From: Stutzerimonas azotifigens DSM 17556
GTDB lineage: Bacteria; Pseudomonadota; Gammaproteobacteria; Pseudomonadales; Pseudomonadaceae
Direction of reading: 5' to 3'
DNA: 64,000 nt
NCBI RefSeq assembly: GCF_000425625.1
Contig: NZ_AUDU01000039.1
Location: forward strand, 1-64,000
The notes beneath the pieces are model-generated. The model was not told the DNA's origin. It ran no database searches and saw only the letters and a program-made list of their open reading frames with translations. Each line of letters begins with the position of its first letter. The first letter of the stretch is position 1. This document shows, one piece after another, positions 1-9,067 of the stretch. A program made the position numbers and the translations under genes.

Positions 1-95
1 CCTGAAGCCTGAAGCCTGAAGCCTGAAGCCTGAAGCCTGAAGCCTGAAGCCTGAAGCCTGAAGCCTGAAGCCTGAAGCCTGAAGCCTGAAGCCTG
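1..95. repeat. Heptanucleotide tandem repeat (CCTGAAG)13
   Basis: Thirteen perfect head-to-tail copies of CCTGAAG occupy 1-91, followed by a partial unit (CCTG). The window starts inside the array, so its full length is unknown. It lies 60 bp before the TauE-type gene. A 7-bp period in coding sequence would shift frame with each copy gained or lost; here the array appears intergenic. Related 7-bp-period tracts occur elsewhere in the window (30349-30383, 41553-41594, about 55604-55662). Confidence 0.97.
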
Positions 96-154
96 CTCCG
101 CCCGCCCGCGCTTTTCCGCTACCATGCCGCCTTTGCCGCTGTCTCGAGAATTCC

Positions 155-937
155 ATGGCGTTTCTGCTCTACCTGTTGCTGGGTGCCTGCACCGGCGTGC
201 TGGCCGGGCTGTTCGGTGTCGGCGGCGGGCTGGTGATGGTGCCGGTGCTGGTCTACAGCCTCGCGGCCCAGGGCGTGGGGCCCGAGGTGCAGACCCACCT
301 GGCGGTCGGCACCTCGCTGGCCACCATCGTCTTCACTTCGATCAATTCGGTTCGCGAGCACCATCGCCTCGGCGCGGTGCGCTGGGAGATCTTCGCCTGG
401 CTGTCGCTGGGCATCGCCGTCGGCGCGCTGCTCGGTGCCTCCACGGCGGCGCTGATCGACGGGCCGATCCTGCAGAAGATCATCGGCACCTTCGCCATCC
501 TCATGGCGCTGCAGATGAGCCTCGACCTCAAGCCGAAAAGCGTCCGCGAGGTTCCCGGCAGGCCGGCGCTCGGCGCGGCCGGCGTGGTGATCGGCTGGGC
601 CTCGGCGATCTTCGGCATCGGCGGCGGCTCGCTGACCGTGCCCTTCCTCGTCTGGCGCAGCGTGCCGATGCTGCAGGCGGTGGCCACCTCGGCTGCCGCC
701 GGCATGCCGATCGCCCTGTTCAGCGCGCTGGGCTTCATGTATCTCGGCTGGGGCCACGAGGGCCTGCCCGAGTGGAGCCTGGGCTACGTGTACCTGCCGG
801 CGGTGGTCGGCATCGCCACCACCAGCATGATCTTCGCCCGCGTCGGCGCGCGCCTGGCCCACCGGCTGCCGCCGCGCGTGCTCAAGCGTCTGTTCGCCCT
901 GCTGCTGCTCGGCGTCGGTCTCAACTTCCTGATCTGA
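155..937 (+). CDS. TauE/SafE family membrane exporter
   Basis: A 260-residue, strongly hydrophobic inner-membrane protein of the TauE/SafE family, which exports sulfite, sulfoacetate or related anions. The family's two glycine-rich repeats are visible: [15 protein letters not shown] near residues 18-32 and [14 protein letters not shown] near 152-165, each starting one half of an internally duplicated helix bundle. ATG 155 begins a typical hydrophobic first helix; an ATG at 124 is in another frame. It ends 10 bp before lgt on the same strand, and a likely ribosome site for lgt (GAGGAG) overlaps its stop, so the two are probably co-transcribed. The substrate cannot be told from sequence. Confidence 0.9.
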   Translation: MAFLLYLLLGACTGVLAGLFGVGGGLVMVPVLVYSLAAQGVGPEVQTHLAVGTSLATIVFTSINSVREHHRLGAVRWEIFAWLSLGIAVGALLGASTAALIDGPILQKIIGTFAILMALQMSLDLKPKSVREVPGRPALGAAGVVIGWASAIFGIGGGSLTVPFLVWRSVPMLQAVATSAAAGMPIALFSALGFMYLGWGHEGLPEWSLGYVYLPAVVGIATTSMIFARVGARLAHRLPPRVLKRLFALLLLGVGLNFLI

Positions 938-947
938 GGAGCAGCGG

Positions 948-1748
948 ATGCTGACCTATCCGAACATCGACCCCGTGGTCCTCGCGCTCGGGCCCATCAA
1001 GATCCACTGGTACGGCCTGATGTACCTGATCGGCATTGGCGGCGCCTGGTGGCTGGCCGCCCGGCGGCTGCCGGCCTTCGAGCCGGGCTGGAGCCGGGAG
1101 AAGCTGTCCGACCTGGTGTTCTGGGTGGCCATGGGCGTGATCGTCGGCGGCCGGCTAGGCTACGTGCTGTTCTACGACCTGGCCGCCTACGTCAACGACC
1201 CGACGCTGATCTTCCAGGTGTGGAAGGGCGGCATGTCGTTCCACGGCGGGCTGATCGGCGTGCTGCTGTGCACCTGGATCTTCGCCCGGCGCAACGGCAA
1301 GAGCTTCTTCGAGCTGATGGACTTCATCGCCCCGCTGGTGCCGATCGGCCTCGGCGCCGGACGCATCGGCAACTTCATCAACGCCGAGCTCTGGGGCAAG
1401 GCCACCGACGTGCCCTGGGCGATGATCTTTCCCACCGACCCGGCGCAGTTGCCGCGGCACCCCTCGCAGCTGTACCAGTTCGCCCTCGAGGGTGTGGCGT
1501 TGTTCGCGATCCTCTGGGTGTATTCCAGCAAGCCGCGGCCGACCATGGCCGTCTCCGGCCTGTTCGCCATTTGCTACGGGGTGTTCCGCTTCATCGTCGA
1601 GTTCGTCCGCGTGCCGGACGCGCAGCTCGGCTACCTGGCGTTCGGCTGGCTGACCATGGGCCAGCTGCTGTGCGTGCCGATGATCCTCGGTGGCGTCGGG
1701 ATGATGGTCTGGGCCTACCGGCACAACCCGCGCAAGGCGGTCGCCTGA
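948..1748 (+). CDS. lgt: Prolipoprotein diacylglyceryl transferase
   Basis: Transfers diacylglycerol from phosphatidylglycerol to the lipobox cysteine of prolipoproteins, the first step of lipoprotein maturation in the inner membrane. The 266-residue multi-helix protein carries the Lgt signature [15 protein letters not shown] at about 136-150 (catalytic Arg139, equivalent to E. coli Arg143), the MSFHGG histidine at 99 and the HPSQLYQ motif. Length fits the family. It follows the TauE-type gene closely and ends at a hairpin with a T-run before thyA. Identification is secure. Confidence 0.97.
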   Translation: MLTYPNIDPVVLALGPIKIHWYGLMYLIGIGGAWWLAARRLPAFEPGWSREKLSDLVFWVAMGVIVGGRLGYVLFYDLAAYVNDPTLIFQVWKGGMSFHGGLIGVLLCTWIFARRNGKSFFELMDFIAPLVPIGLGAGRIGNFINAELWGKATDVPWAMIFPTDPAQLPRHPSQLYQFALEGVALFAILWVYSSKPRPTMAVSGLFAICYGVFRFIVEFVRVPDAQLGYLAFGWLTMGQLLCVPMILGGVGMMVWAYRHNPRKAVA

Positions 1749-1754
1749 CCGTCC

Positions 1755-1789
1755 GGCCCCGGGGCGCGACAAGCGCAGCGGGGCCTTTT
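1755..1789 (+). terminator. Rho-independent terminator after lgt
   Basis: GGCCCC (1755-1760) can pair with GGGGCC (1780-1785), with an inner GCGC/GCGC pair, and TTTT follows at 1786-1789. It lies between the lgt stop and the thyA start, so thyA probably has its own start of transcription or depends on read-through. Confidence 0.6.
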
Positions 1790-1820
1790 ACCATTGACCT
1801 TTTCCACCCCCGAGCCCGCG

Positions 1821-2615
1821 ATGAAACAGTACCTCGACCTGATGCGCCACGTGCGTGAGCACGGCACCTTCAAGAGCGACCGCACCGGCACCGGCACCTA
1901 CAGCGTGTTCGGCTACCAGATGCGCTTCGACCTCGCCGAGGGCTTCCCGCTGGTGACCACCAAGAAGTGCCACCTCAAGTCCATCGTCCACGAGCTGCTG
2001 TGGTTCCTGCAGGGCGAGACCAACATCCGCTACCTGAAGGACAACGGCGTCTCTATCTGGGACGAGTGGGCCGACGAGAACGGCGAGCTGGGCCCGGTCT
2101 ACGGCTACCAGTGGCGCAGCTGGCCGGCGCCGGACGGCGAGTCGATTGACCAGATCGCCAAGCTCGTCGAGATGATCAGGAAGAACCCGGACTCGCGCCG
2201 GCTGATCGTCTCGGCCTGGAATCCGGCGCTGGTGGACCAGATGGCGCTGCCGCCGTGCCACGCGCTGTTCCAGTTCTACGTCGCCGACGGCCGGCTGTCC
2301 TGCCAGCTGTACCAGCGCTCGGCCGACATCTTCCTCGGCGTGCCCTTCAACATCGCCAGCTACGCACTGCTGACGCTGATGCTCGCCCAGGTCTGTGACC
2401 TGCAGCCGGGCGACTTCATCTGGACCGGCGGCGACTGCCACCTCTACGCCAACCATCTGGAGCAGGCCGACCTGCAGCTGACCCGCCAGCCGCTGCCGCT
2501 GCCGACCATGAAGCTCAATCCGGACGTGAAGGACCTGTTCGCCTTCCGCTTCGAGGATTTCGAGCTGGTCGGCTACCAGGCCCATCCGCACATCAAGGCG
2601 CCGGTCGCCGTCTGA
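1821..2615 (+). CDS. thyA: Thymidylate synthase
   Basis: Methylates dUMP to dTMP with methylenetetrahydrofolate as carbon donor and reductant. From ATG 1821 ([10 protein letters not shown]) the protein has 264 residues, the same as E. coli ThyA. The catalytic cysteine falls at 146 in [11 protein letters not shown], followed by the [12 protein letters not shown] dUMP/folate-binding region. An in-frame TTG at 1794 would add nine residues, but it lies just past the lgt terminator and has no family support. Works with folA at 22769, which regenerates tetrahydrofolate from the dihydrofolate made here. The downstream LysR gene converges with a one-base gap. Confidence 0.98.
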   Translation: MKQYLDLMRHVREHGTFKSDRTGTGTYSVFGYQMRFDLAEGFPLVTTKKCHLKSIVHELLWFLQGETNIRYLKDNGVSIWDEWADENGELGPVYGYQWRSWPAPDGESIDQIAKLVEMIRKNPDSRRLIVSAWNPALVDQMALPPCHALFQFYVADGRLSCQLYQRSADIFLGVPFNIASYALLTLMLAQVCDLQPGDFIWTGGDCHLYANHLEQADLQLTRQPLPLPTMKLNPDVKDLFAFRFEDFELVGYQAHPHIKAPVAV

Positions 2616-2616
2616 C

Positions 2617-3531
2617 TCAGCGCCCGCCGAGCTGCTGCGCCAGGTAGTCGATCAGCGCGCGCAGGCTCGGCGGCAGTTGCCGGTTAGGCCGCCATAGCAG
2701 CCAGGCCGCCCCCTGGTAGGAGCCGGTGTAGCGCCAGTCGGCCAGCACCTCACGCAGCTCGCCGCGGGCCAGGGCCTCGGCCGCGGTGAAGTGCGGCAGG
2801 CAGGTGATGCCGAAACCCTCGCGCGCCAGCAGCAGCCGCGCCTCGCTGTGGTTGCAGGCATACCGGCCACGCACGGCCACCACTTCCTGTTCGTCGCCAC
2901 GGCGGAAATGCCAGCGGTGGTCGTCCGGCGTTTCCGCCAGGAACAGGCAGCTATGGCGCAAGAGTTCCTGCGGGTGGTGCGGCTCGCCGTGCGCGGCGAG
3001 ATAGCCCGGACTGGCGCAGAGCAGCTGGTGCACCTGGGTGATCGGGCGGCCGGCCAGCCCTTCCGGCGGCTGGTCGCCGACCCGCACCACCAGGTCGAAA
3101 TGGTCGTCGATCAGGTCCGGGCTGCGGTCGCTGAGCTGCACCTGCAGGTCGACGTCCGGGTAGCGGCGCAGGAATTCCGGCAGCAGCGGGTTGATCACGA
3201 AGCGCCCGAGCGCCTTCGGCACGCTCAGCCGGACCCGACCGCGCGGGCTCTGCATCAGCCGCTCGCCGACGTCGGCCGCCGCGCGGGCGGCGGCCATCAG
3301 CGCCAGCGCATGGCCGTAGACCTCCTCGCCGGCGTCGGTCAGGCGCAGCTTACGCGTGGTGCGCTCGAGCAGCCGCAGCGACAGGGCGCGCTCCAGGCGG
3401 GCGATCTGCCGGCTCACCGCCGAGGCGGTGCTGCCCTGCTGGCGGGCGACGGCCGAGAAGCTGCCGGTCTCGACCACCTGCACCAGTACCGCCAGCCCCG
3501 GCAGCAGGGCGGCCAGTTCATCTGTGCTCAC
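2617..3531 (-). CDS. LysR family transcriptional regulator
   Basis: A 304-residue LysR-type regulator: N-terminal winged helix-turn-helix at about residues 20-45 (SFSAVARQQGSTASAVSRQI) followed by a type 2 periplasmic-binding-like effector domain. It is divergent from a DMT-family exporter (start 3618). The roughly 85-bp gap would hold both promoters and the operator, the usual arrangement in which a LysR protein controls its neighbour. The C-terminal half resembles the subgroup that regulates small efflux or oxidoreductase genes, but the effector is not predictable. Confidence 0.92.
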   Translation of the reverse strand: MSTDELAALLPGLAVLVQVVETGSFSAVARQQGSTASAVSRQIARLERALSLRLLERTTRKLRLTDAGEEVYGHALALMAAARAAADVGERLMQSPRGRVRLSVPKALGRFVINPLLPEFLRRYPDVDLQVQLSDRSPDLIDDHFDLVVRVGDQPPEGLAGRPITQVHQLLCASPGYLAAHGEPHHPQELLRHSCLFLAETPDDHRWHFRRGDEQEVVAVRGRYACNHSEARLLLAREGFGITCLPHFTAAEALARGELREVLADWRYTGSYQGAAWLLWRPNRQLPPSLRALIDYLAQQLGGR

Positions 3532-3617
3532 AGAGCATAAGTCCTGTTCCGAAACGCCGGATTATCGCGCCCGCCTGGCTGCGGAACAATCGCGTTCCGT
3601 TCATGTGGGAGCGCGCG

Positions 3618-4538
3618 ATGATGCGTATGGGAACTCGACAGGCCGCCGAACTGGCACTGCTGCTGGTGGCGGTGATCTGGGGCAGCAGCTACGCGGTGGC
3701 CAAGCAGGCGCTGCTGTTCTACCCGGTGCTCGGCTTCATCGCCGCGCGCTTCGGCCTGACCTGCCTGCTGCTGGCCCCGGCGCTGCGCGGCGGCGGCCTC
3801 GCGGCGCTGCGCCCGGGCCTGCCGCTGGGGCTGTTGCTGCTGGCGATCTTCCTCTGCGAAACCTACGGGGTGCTGCTGACCAGTGCCAGCAACGCGGCCT
3901 TCCTGATCAGCCTCTGCGTGCTGTTCACGCCCATCGTCGAGTGGGCGCTGTTCGGCCGTCGGCCGCGCGCCCTGCTGCTGGTCGCCTGCGCGCTGGCGGT
4001 GGCCGGCGTCTGGCTGCTGACCGGCGGGGCGGCGATCCGCTTCGGGCTCGGCGATGGCCTGATGCTCGGCGCGGCGCTGCTGCGTGCGGGATTCGTCTGC
4101 TTCACCCAGCGCCTGACCGCCGGCCGGGACGTCCCGGCGCTGGCGCTGACCGCCGTGCAGAGCGGGGTGGTGGCGGTCGGCTGCCTGGCGCTGGCCTTCG
4201 CCCTGCCGGGCGGGCTGCCGGCGCTGCCGCGCAGCGGCGCGTTCTGGCTGGCGGTGGTCTACCTGGTGCTGTTCGCCACGCTGCTGGCGTTCTTCGTGCA
4301 GAATTTCGCGCTGCGCGCTTCCAGCCCGACTCGGGTGTCGATGCTGATGGGCACCGAGCCGCTGTTCGGTGCCCTGTTCGCCTCGCTGTGGCTGGACGAG
4401 CAGCTCGGCGCCGGCGGCTGGGCCGGCGGCCTGCTGCTGGTACTGGCCTCGCTCTGGGCGGTGCGGCTCACCGCCGCGCCCGCTGAGGGCGCGCCCTCAC
4501 GAGCGCCGCTCGCCGGACAGCCACTTGCCGAGCCGTGA
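3618..4538 (+). CDS. DMT superfamily (EamA) exporter
   Basis: An inner-membrane protein of about 306 residues with some ten hydrophobic segments and two EamA repeats, the architecture of drug/metabolite exporters (YdcZ/RhaT/YedA-like). A GGGAG at about 3607-3611 is well spaced for ATG 3618 (reading MMRMGTRQAAELAL); ATG 3603 upstream is in frame but lacks a site. The signature WGSSYAVAKQALL lies in the first repeat. Its last 42 bp overlap the convergent 3' end of the branched-chain-type permease gene. Probably controlled by the divergent LysR gene. Substrate unknown. Confidence 0.88.
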   Translation: MMRMGTRQAAELALLLVAVIWGSSYAVAKQALLFYPVLGFIAARFGLTCLLLAPALRGGGLAALRPGLPLGLLLLAIFLCETYGVLLTSASNAAFLISLCVLFTPIVEWALFGRRPRALLLVACALAVAGVWLLTGGAAIRFGLGDGLMLGAALLRAGFVCFTQRLTAGRDVPALALTAVQSGVVAVGCLALAFALPGGLPALPRSGAFWLAVVYLVLFATLLAFFVQNFALRASSPTRVSMLMGTEPLFGALFASLWLDEQLGAGGWAGGLLLVLASLWAVRLTAAPAEGAPSRAPLAGQPLAEP

Positions 4539-5486
4539 GGCATACAGCTCGCCGATGATGCCGCGGCGGAACACCAGCACGCAGAGCATGAAGATGCCCC
4601 CGGTGATCAGCGTGACCGGGATCTGCGAGGTGGCGAAGTAGTTGCCCAGCGTGGTCACCAGCGCCGCGCCGACCACCGGGCCGACCAGCGTGCCGATGCC
4701 GCCGAGCAGCGTCATCAGCACCACCTCGCCGGACATCTGCCAACTGACGTCGGTGAGCGTGGCGAACTGGAACACCAGCGCCTTGAGCCCGCCGGCCAGC
4801 CCGGCCAGCGCCGCCGACATCACGAAGGCCGCGAGCTTGTAGCGCGACACCGTGTAGCCCAGCGAGATGGCCCGCGACTCGTTCTCGCGGATCGATTTCA
4901 GAATCATCCCGAACGGTGAGTTGATGATGCGCCAGATGGCGAACAGGCCGAGCAGGAACACCGCGAGCACGAAGAAGTACATGTTCAGCGGTTCGGACAG
5001 GTCGATCAGCCCGAACAGATGGCCGCGCGGCACGCCCTGAATGCCGTCCTCGCCGTGGGTGAAGGGCGCCTGCAGGCAGAAAAAGAAGAACATCTGCGCC
5101 AGCGCCAGGGTGATCATCGTCGAGTAGATGCCCGTGCGGCGGATTGCCAGGAAGCCGATCACCAGGCCAAGCGCCGCGGCGCCGGCCACCCCGACCAGGA
5201 TGCCCAGCTCCGGCGACAGCCCCCATTCCTTCACCGCGTGCGCGGTGAAATAGGCGGCGCCACCGAAGAAAGCCGCGTGGCCGAAGGAGAGGATGCCGGT
5301 GTAGCCGAGCAGCAGGTTGAAGGCGCAGGCGAACAGCGCGAAGCACAGCACCTTCATCAGGAACACCGGGTAGAAGTACAGCGGGGCGGCGATCAGCCCG
5401 AGCACGGCGAGCCCGATGAGCAGGGTTTCGGCATTCAGCGCAGCGCGCTGGCGTGGCAGCAGGGATTGGGTCATGACGCGCGCCAT
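4497..5486 (-). CDS. Branched-chain-type ABC transporter permease (LivM family)
   Basis: A 329-residue inner-membrane permease of the LivM family (hydrophobic amino-acid uptake class). Multiple helices and the cytoplasmic loop that contacts the ATPase (ENESRAISLGY) are visible. AAGGAGG lies five bases before the ATG, and the ATG follows directly on the stop of the LivH-type gene. Last gene of a five-gene operon. The genes could move branched-chain amino acids, amides, or aromatic or short carboxylates; family membership alone does not settle it. Confidence 0.9.
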   Translation of the reverse strand: MARVMTQSLLPRQRAALNAETLLIGLAVLGLIAAPLYFYPVFLMKVLCFALFACAFNLLLGYTGILSFGHAAFFGGAAYFTAHAVKEWGLSPELGILVGVAGAAALGLVIGFLAIRRTGIYSTMITLALAQMFFFFCLQAPFTHGEDGIQGVPRGHLFGLIDLSEPLNMYFFVLAVFLLGLFAIWRIINSPFGMILKSIRENESRAISLGYTVSRYKLAAFVMSAALAGLAGGLKALVFQFATLTDVSWQMSGEVVLMTLLGGIGTLVGPVVGAALVTTLGNYFATSQIPVTLITGGIFMLCVLVFRRGIIGELYASRLGKWLSGERRS

Positions 5487-6368
5487 TCAGGCCTCCTTAC
5501 CCATGAGGCCCGCAGGCCGGATCAACAGCACGATGGCCATGACGACGAAGATCACGATGTTCGAGGCCTCCGGGTAGAACACCTTGGTCAGCCCCTCGAG
5601 CAGCCCGAGCAGGTAGCCGGTGATGACGGCGCCGAGGATCGAGCCCATGCCGCCGACCACCACCACCGCGAACACCACGATGATCAGGTTCGAGCCCATC
5701 AGCGGGCTGACCTGGTAGACCGGCGCGGCGAGGATGCCAGCGAGTCCGGCCAGGCCGGCGCCGAGGCCGTAGGTGAAGGTCAGCAGCAGCGGCACGTTGA
5801 TGCCGAAGGCGCGCACCAGCGTGGGGTTCTCGGTGGCGGCGCGCAGGTAGGAGCCGAGCTTGGTCTTCTCGATCAGCAGCCAGGTGCCCAGGCACACCAG
5901 CAGCGAGGCCAGCACCACCCAGCCGCGGTACTTGGGCAGGAACATGAAGCCCAGGTTGTAGCCGCCGGCCAGCGCGCTGGGCACCGCGTAGGGCTGCCCG
6001 GAGGAGCCGTAGTAGTAGCGGAAGGTGCCCTCGATCACCAGTGCCAGGCCGAAGGTGAAGAGCAGCCCGTAGAGGTGGTCGAGGTTGTACAGCCGCGACA
6101 GCATCAGCCGCTCGATCACCGCGCTGGCCAGGCCGACGATCAGCGGTGCGAGGATCAGCGCCGGCCAGTAGCCGATGCCGAAGGTGGCCAGCAGCAGGTA
6201 GCCGGCGAAGGCGCCCATCATGTACTGCGCGCCATGGGCGAAGTTGATCACCCGCAGCAGGCCGAAGATGATCGCCAGCCCCAGGCTCAGCATCGCGTAG
6301 AACGAGCCGTTGATGAGGCCGATCAGCAACTGGCCGAGGAAGGCCTGGATCGGGATGTCGAAGATCAT
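5487..6368 (-). CDS. Branched-chain-type ABC transporter permease (LivH family)
   Basis: A 293-residue LivH-type permease. It begins with the typical FLGQLLIGLINGSFYAMLSL helix and carries the conserved LRVINFAHG motif. It forms the membrane heterodimer with the LivM-type protein encoded immediately downstream. Start lies two bases after the stop of the LivF-type ATPase gene, indicating translational coupling. Confidence 0.92.
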   Translation of the reverse strand: MIFDIPIQAFLGQLLIGLINGSFYAMLSLGLAIIFGLLRVINFAHGAQYMMGAFAGYLLLATFGIGYWPALILAPLIVGLASAVIERLMLSRLYNLDHLYGLLFTFGLALVIEGTFRYYYGSSGQPYAVPSALAGGYNLGFMFLPKYRGWVVLASLLVCLGTWLLIEKTKLGSYLRAATENPTLVRAFGINVPLLLTFTYGLGAGLAGLAGILAAPVYQVSPLMGSNLIIVVFAVVVVGGMGSILGAVITGYLLGLLEGLTKVFYPEASNIVIFVVMAIVLLIRPAGLMGKEA

Positions 6369-6370
6369 CG

Positions 6371-7081
6371 TCAGACCCCCAGCGCTTCGTGGAGCCGGCC
6401 CATGCGGTCCGGCAACTGGCCGGCGTCGAAGTCGTCGATCACCCGGCCATGGTCGATCACGTAGAAGCGGTCGGCGACCTTGCTGGCGAAGCGGAAGTTC
6501 TGCTCCACCAGCAGGATGGTCATGCCGCGCTTCTTCAGTGTCACCAGCACCTCGCCGATGCGCTGGACGATCACCGGGGCCAGGCCCTCGGTGGGTTCGT
6601 CGAGCAGCAGCAGGCGCGCGCCGGTACGCAGGATGCGGGCGATGGCGAGCATCTGCTGCTCGCCACCGGAGAGTTTGGTGCCGGGGCTGTGGCGGCGTTC
6701 CTCGAGGTTGGGGAAGAGCCTGTAGATCTCCTTGACGCTCATGCCGCCCTTGGCCACCACCGGTGGCAGGTGCAGGTTCTCGTCCACCGAGAGGCTGGCG
6801 AAGATTCCGCGCTCCTCCGGCACGAAGCCCATGCCGGCATGGGCGGTGCGATGCAGCGGCACCTGCATCATGTTCCGGCCGGCGAAGCTCACCGAACCGG
6901 TGCGCTTGCGGATGATGCCCATGATGGCGCGCAGCGTGGTGGTCTTGCCCACCCCGTTGCGGCCGAGCAGGGTCACCGTCTCGCCCTCGTGGACGTCCAG
7001 GTCGATGCCGTGCAGCGCATGCCCCTCGCCGTACCAGGCGTTGAGCTCGCGCACGCGCAGCAGGGGCGTCGGGTCAGTCAT
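6371..7081 (-). CDS. Branched-chain-type ABC transporter ATP-binding protein (LivF family)
   Basis: A 236-residue ATPase subunit of the LivF family. Walker A GRNGVGKTT at about 40-48, signature LSGGEQQML, Walker B LLLLDEPTEGL, and the C-terminal FVIDHG-like region typical of LivF are all present. Overlaps the LivG-type gene by 8 bp. Energises uptake together with LivG. Confidence 0.94.
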   Translation of the reverse strand: MTDPTPLLRVRELNAWYGEGHALHGIDLDVHEGETVTLLGRNGVGKTTTLRAIMGIIRKRTGSVSFAGRNMMQVPLHRTAHAGMGFVPEERGIFASLSVDENLHLPPVVAKGGMSVKEIYRLFPNLEERRHSPGTKLSGGEQQMLAIARILRTGARLLLLDEPTEGLAPVIVQRIGEVLVTLKKRGMTILLVEQNFRFASKVADRFYVIDHGRVIDDFDAGQLPDRMGRLHEALGV

Positions 7082-7868
7082 CTTCGGTCCCCATGTAGGC
7101 CTCGCGCACGCGCGGGTCTTCGCTGACGGTGCGGTAGTCGCCGGAGACGAGGATCTCGCCGCGCTGCAGCACGGTGACCTCGTCGCACAACTGGGCGACC
7201 ACCTTCAGGTTGTGCTCGACCATCAGCACGGCACGCTCGCGGGCGACCTCGCGGATCAGCCCGGAGACGATGTCCACGTCCTCGTGGCCCATGCCGGCCA
7301 TGGGCTCGTCGAGCAGCAGCACGCGTGGCTCCAGTGCCAGGGTGGTGGCCAGCTCCAGCACGCGCTTGCGCCCGTAGGACAGGTCCGCGGCCAGGCAGTC
7401 GCAGGCATCCTGCAGGCCGACCGAGTGGATCAGCTGCATGGCCTTGTCGTCGAGCTGCCGCAGCGCGCGCAGCGGGCGCCAGAACTGCGTGGCCAGCCCG
7501 GCCGGGCGCTGCAGCGCGACGCGCACGTTGTCCAGCACGCTCAGGTGCGGGAACACCGCGGAGATCTGGAACGAGCGCACCAGGCCCATGCGCGCCACCC
7601 GCGCCGGGTCGGTGCGGGTGATGTCCTGGCCGAGCAGCTCGATGGTCCCGCTGGTGGGCTGGAGGAACTTGGTCAGCAGGTTGAACACCGTGGTCTTGCC
7701 GGCGCCGTTGGGGCCGATCAGCGCGTGGATGCGCGCATGGCGCACATCCAGGTTCACGTCGTTGACCGCCACGAAACCGGCGAACTCCCGGCGCAAGCCG
7801 CGCGCCGAGAGCACCACCGCGGCTTCGCCGGCGTCCGCCCCTTCACGGGGCGCGATCACCGCACTCAT
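7074..7868 (-). CDS. Branched-chain-type ABC transporter ATP-binding protein (LivG family)
   Basis: A 264-residue ATPase subunit. Walker A GPNGAGKTT at about 52-60; the signature is the LivG form LSYGRKRVLELA; Walker B is VLLLDEPMAGM; the C-terminal MGTEDD-like tail is usual for this subfamily. ATGA overlap with the stop of the binding-protein gene and an 8-bp overlap with the LivF-type gene show tight coupling. Confidence 0.94.
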   Translation of the reverse strand: MSAVIAPREGADAGEAAVVLSARGLRREFAGFVAVNDVNLDVRHARIHALIGPNGAGKTTVFNLLTKFLQPTSGTIELLGQDITRTDPARVARMGLVRSFQISAVFPHLSVLDNVRVALQRPAGLATQFWRPLRALRQLDDKAMQLIHSVGLQDACDCLAADLSYGRKRVLELATTLALEPRVLLLDEPMAGMGHEDVDIVSGLIREVARERAVLMVEHNLKVVAQLCDEVTVLQRGEILVSGDYRTVSEDPRVREAYMGTEDD

Positions 7869-9067
7869 TTGACCAGCTCGCAGCCGCTTTCGGCCGGGTC
7901 GAGGTAGGCCTCGGCTCCCGGTACGGTGGCGAGCACCTTGTAGTAGTCCCAGGGCTCCTTGCTCTCGTCCGGCTTCTTCACTTCCATCAGGTAGACGTCG
8001 CTGATCAGCCGGCCGTTGGCCCCGACCCTGGCGCCGTTGGCGAAGAAGTCGTCCACCGGCATCTCGTGCATCGCCTTGGCCACCGGCTCGGTGGCGTCGG
8101 TGCCAGCCTTCTCGATCGCCTTGAGGTACTGCAATACGCCGGAGTAGGTGCCCGCATGGATCATGTTCGGCATCCGCCCGGTGCGCTCGAAGAAGCGCCG
8201 GCCGAACTCGCGGGACTTGTCGTCGCGGTTCCAGTAGAAGCTCTCGGTGAGGGTCAGCCCCTGCGCCGACTCCAGGCCCAGGCCGTGCACCTCGGCGAGG
8301 GTGAACAGCAGCGCGGCGAGGCGCTGGCCGCCGGCGACGATGCCGAACTCGGCGGCCTGCTTGATGGCGTTGGAGGTGTCCAGGCCGGCGTTGGCCAGGC
8401 CGATCACCTCGGCCCCGGAGGACTGTGCCTGCAGCAGGAACGACGAGTAGTCGGTGTTCGACAGCGGGTGGCGCACCGAGCCCAGCACCTTGCCGCCCTT
8501 GGATTTGACGAACTTGCTGGTCTGCTCCTCCAGCGAATAGCCGAAGGCGTAGTCGGCGGTGAGGAAGTACCAGTTGTCGCCGCCCTGCGACACCAGCGCG
8601 CCGCCGGTGCCGACCGCCAGCGCGTGGGTGTCATACGCCCAGTGGAAGCCGTAGGGCGAGCATTGTTTGCCGGTGAGCTCGGCGGTGGCGGCGCCGGTCA
8701 CCAGGTCGATCTTCTTCTTTTCCTTGGAGATGCCCTGTACCGCCAGCGCCACCGAGGAGGTGGTCAGCTCCATGATCGAGTCGACCTGCTCGCGGTCGTA
8801 CCACTGGCGGGCGATGTTGGACGCGATGTCCGGCTTGTTCTGGTGGTCGGCGGTGATGACCTCGATCGGCGCGCCGAGCACCTTGCCGCCGAAGTCCTCG
8901 GCGGCCATCTTCGCCGCTTCGAACGACCACTTGCCGCCGAAGTCCGCGTAGACGCCGGACTGGTCGTTGAGGATGCCGATCTTCACCTTGCCGTCGGAAA
9001 TCTCGGCGGCACTCGCCGAGCCGGTGCCTGCGATCAGAACTGCCACTGCGATTGCGGAACGCATCAT
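7865..9067 (-). CDS. ABC transporter substrate-binding protein (LivK-like)
   Basis: A 400-residue periplasmic binding protein of the type 1 periplasmic fold. A signal peptide of about 21 residues ends at ASAA. KVGILNDQSG-like N-terminal strand (here KIGILNDQSGVYADFGG) is the family hallmark. AGGAGGAG lies six bases before the first of two tandem ATGs. First gene of the operon. The operon has no dedicated regulator next to it. The sequence resembles the branch that binds aromatic or other carboxylates as much as the leucine-binding branch, so the ligand is left open. Confidence 0.92.
   Translation of the reverse strand: MMRSAIAVAVLIAGTGSASAAEISDGKVKIGILNDQSGVYADFGGKWSFEAAKMAAEDFGGKVLGAPIEVITADHQNKPDIASNIARQWYDREQVDSIMELTTSSVALAVQGISKEKKKIDLVTGAATAELTGKQCSPYGFHWAYDTHALAVGTGGALVSQGGDNWYFLTADYAFGYSLEEQTSKFVKSKGGKVLGSVRHPLSNTDYSSFLLQAQSSGAEVIGLANAGLDTSNAIKQAAEFGIVAGGQRLAALLFTLAEVHGLGLESAQGLTLTESFYWNRDDKSREFGRRFFERTGRMPNMIHAGTYSGVLQYLKAIEKAGTDATEPVAKAMHEMPVDDFFANGARVGANGRLISDVYLMEVKKPDESKEPWDYYKVLATVPGAEAYLDPAESGCELVK

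Noticed and set aside
1794-1820. TTG start for thyA
   Set aside because: Adds nine residues absent from the family and lies next to a terminator; ATG 1821 gives exactly the E. coli length and numbering.
5019-6464. A 481-codon plus-strand open frame opposite the LivM/LivH-type genes
   Set aside because: It is rich in Gln, His, Arg and Asp, the usual product of reading the antisense of GC-rich coding sequence, and has no motif; the minus-strand genes are clear family members with coupled starts.
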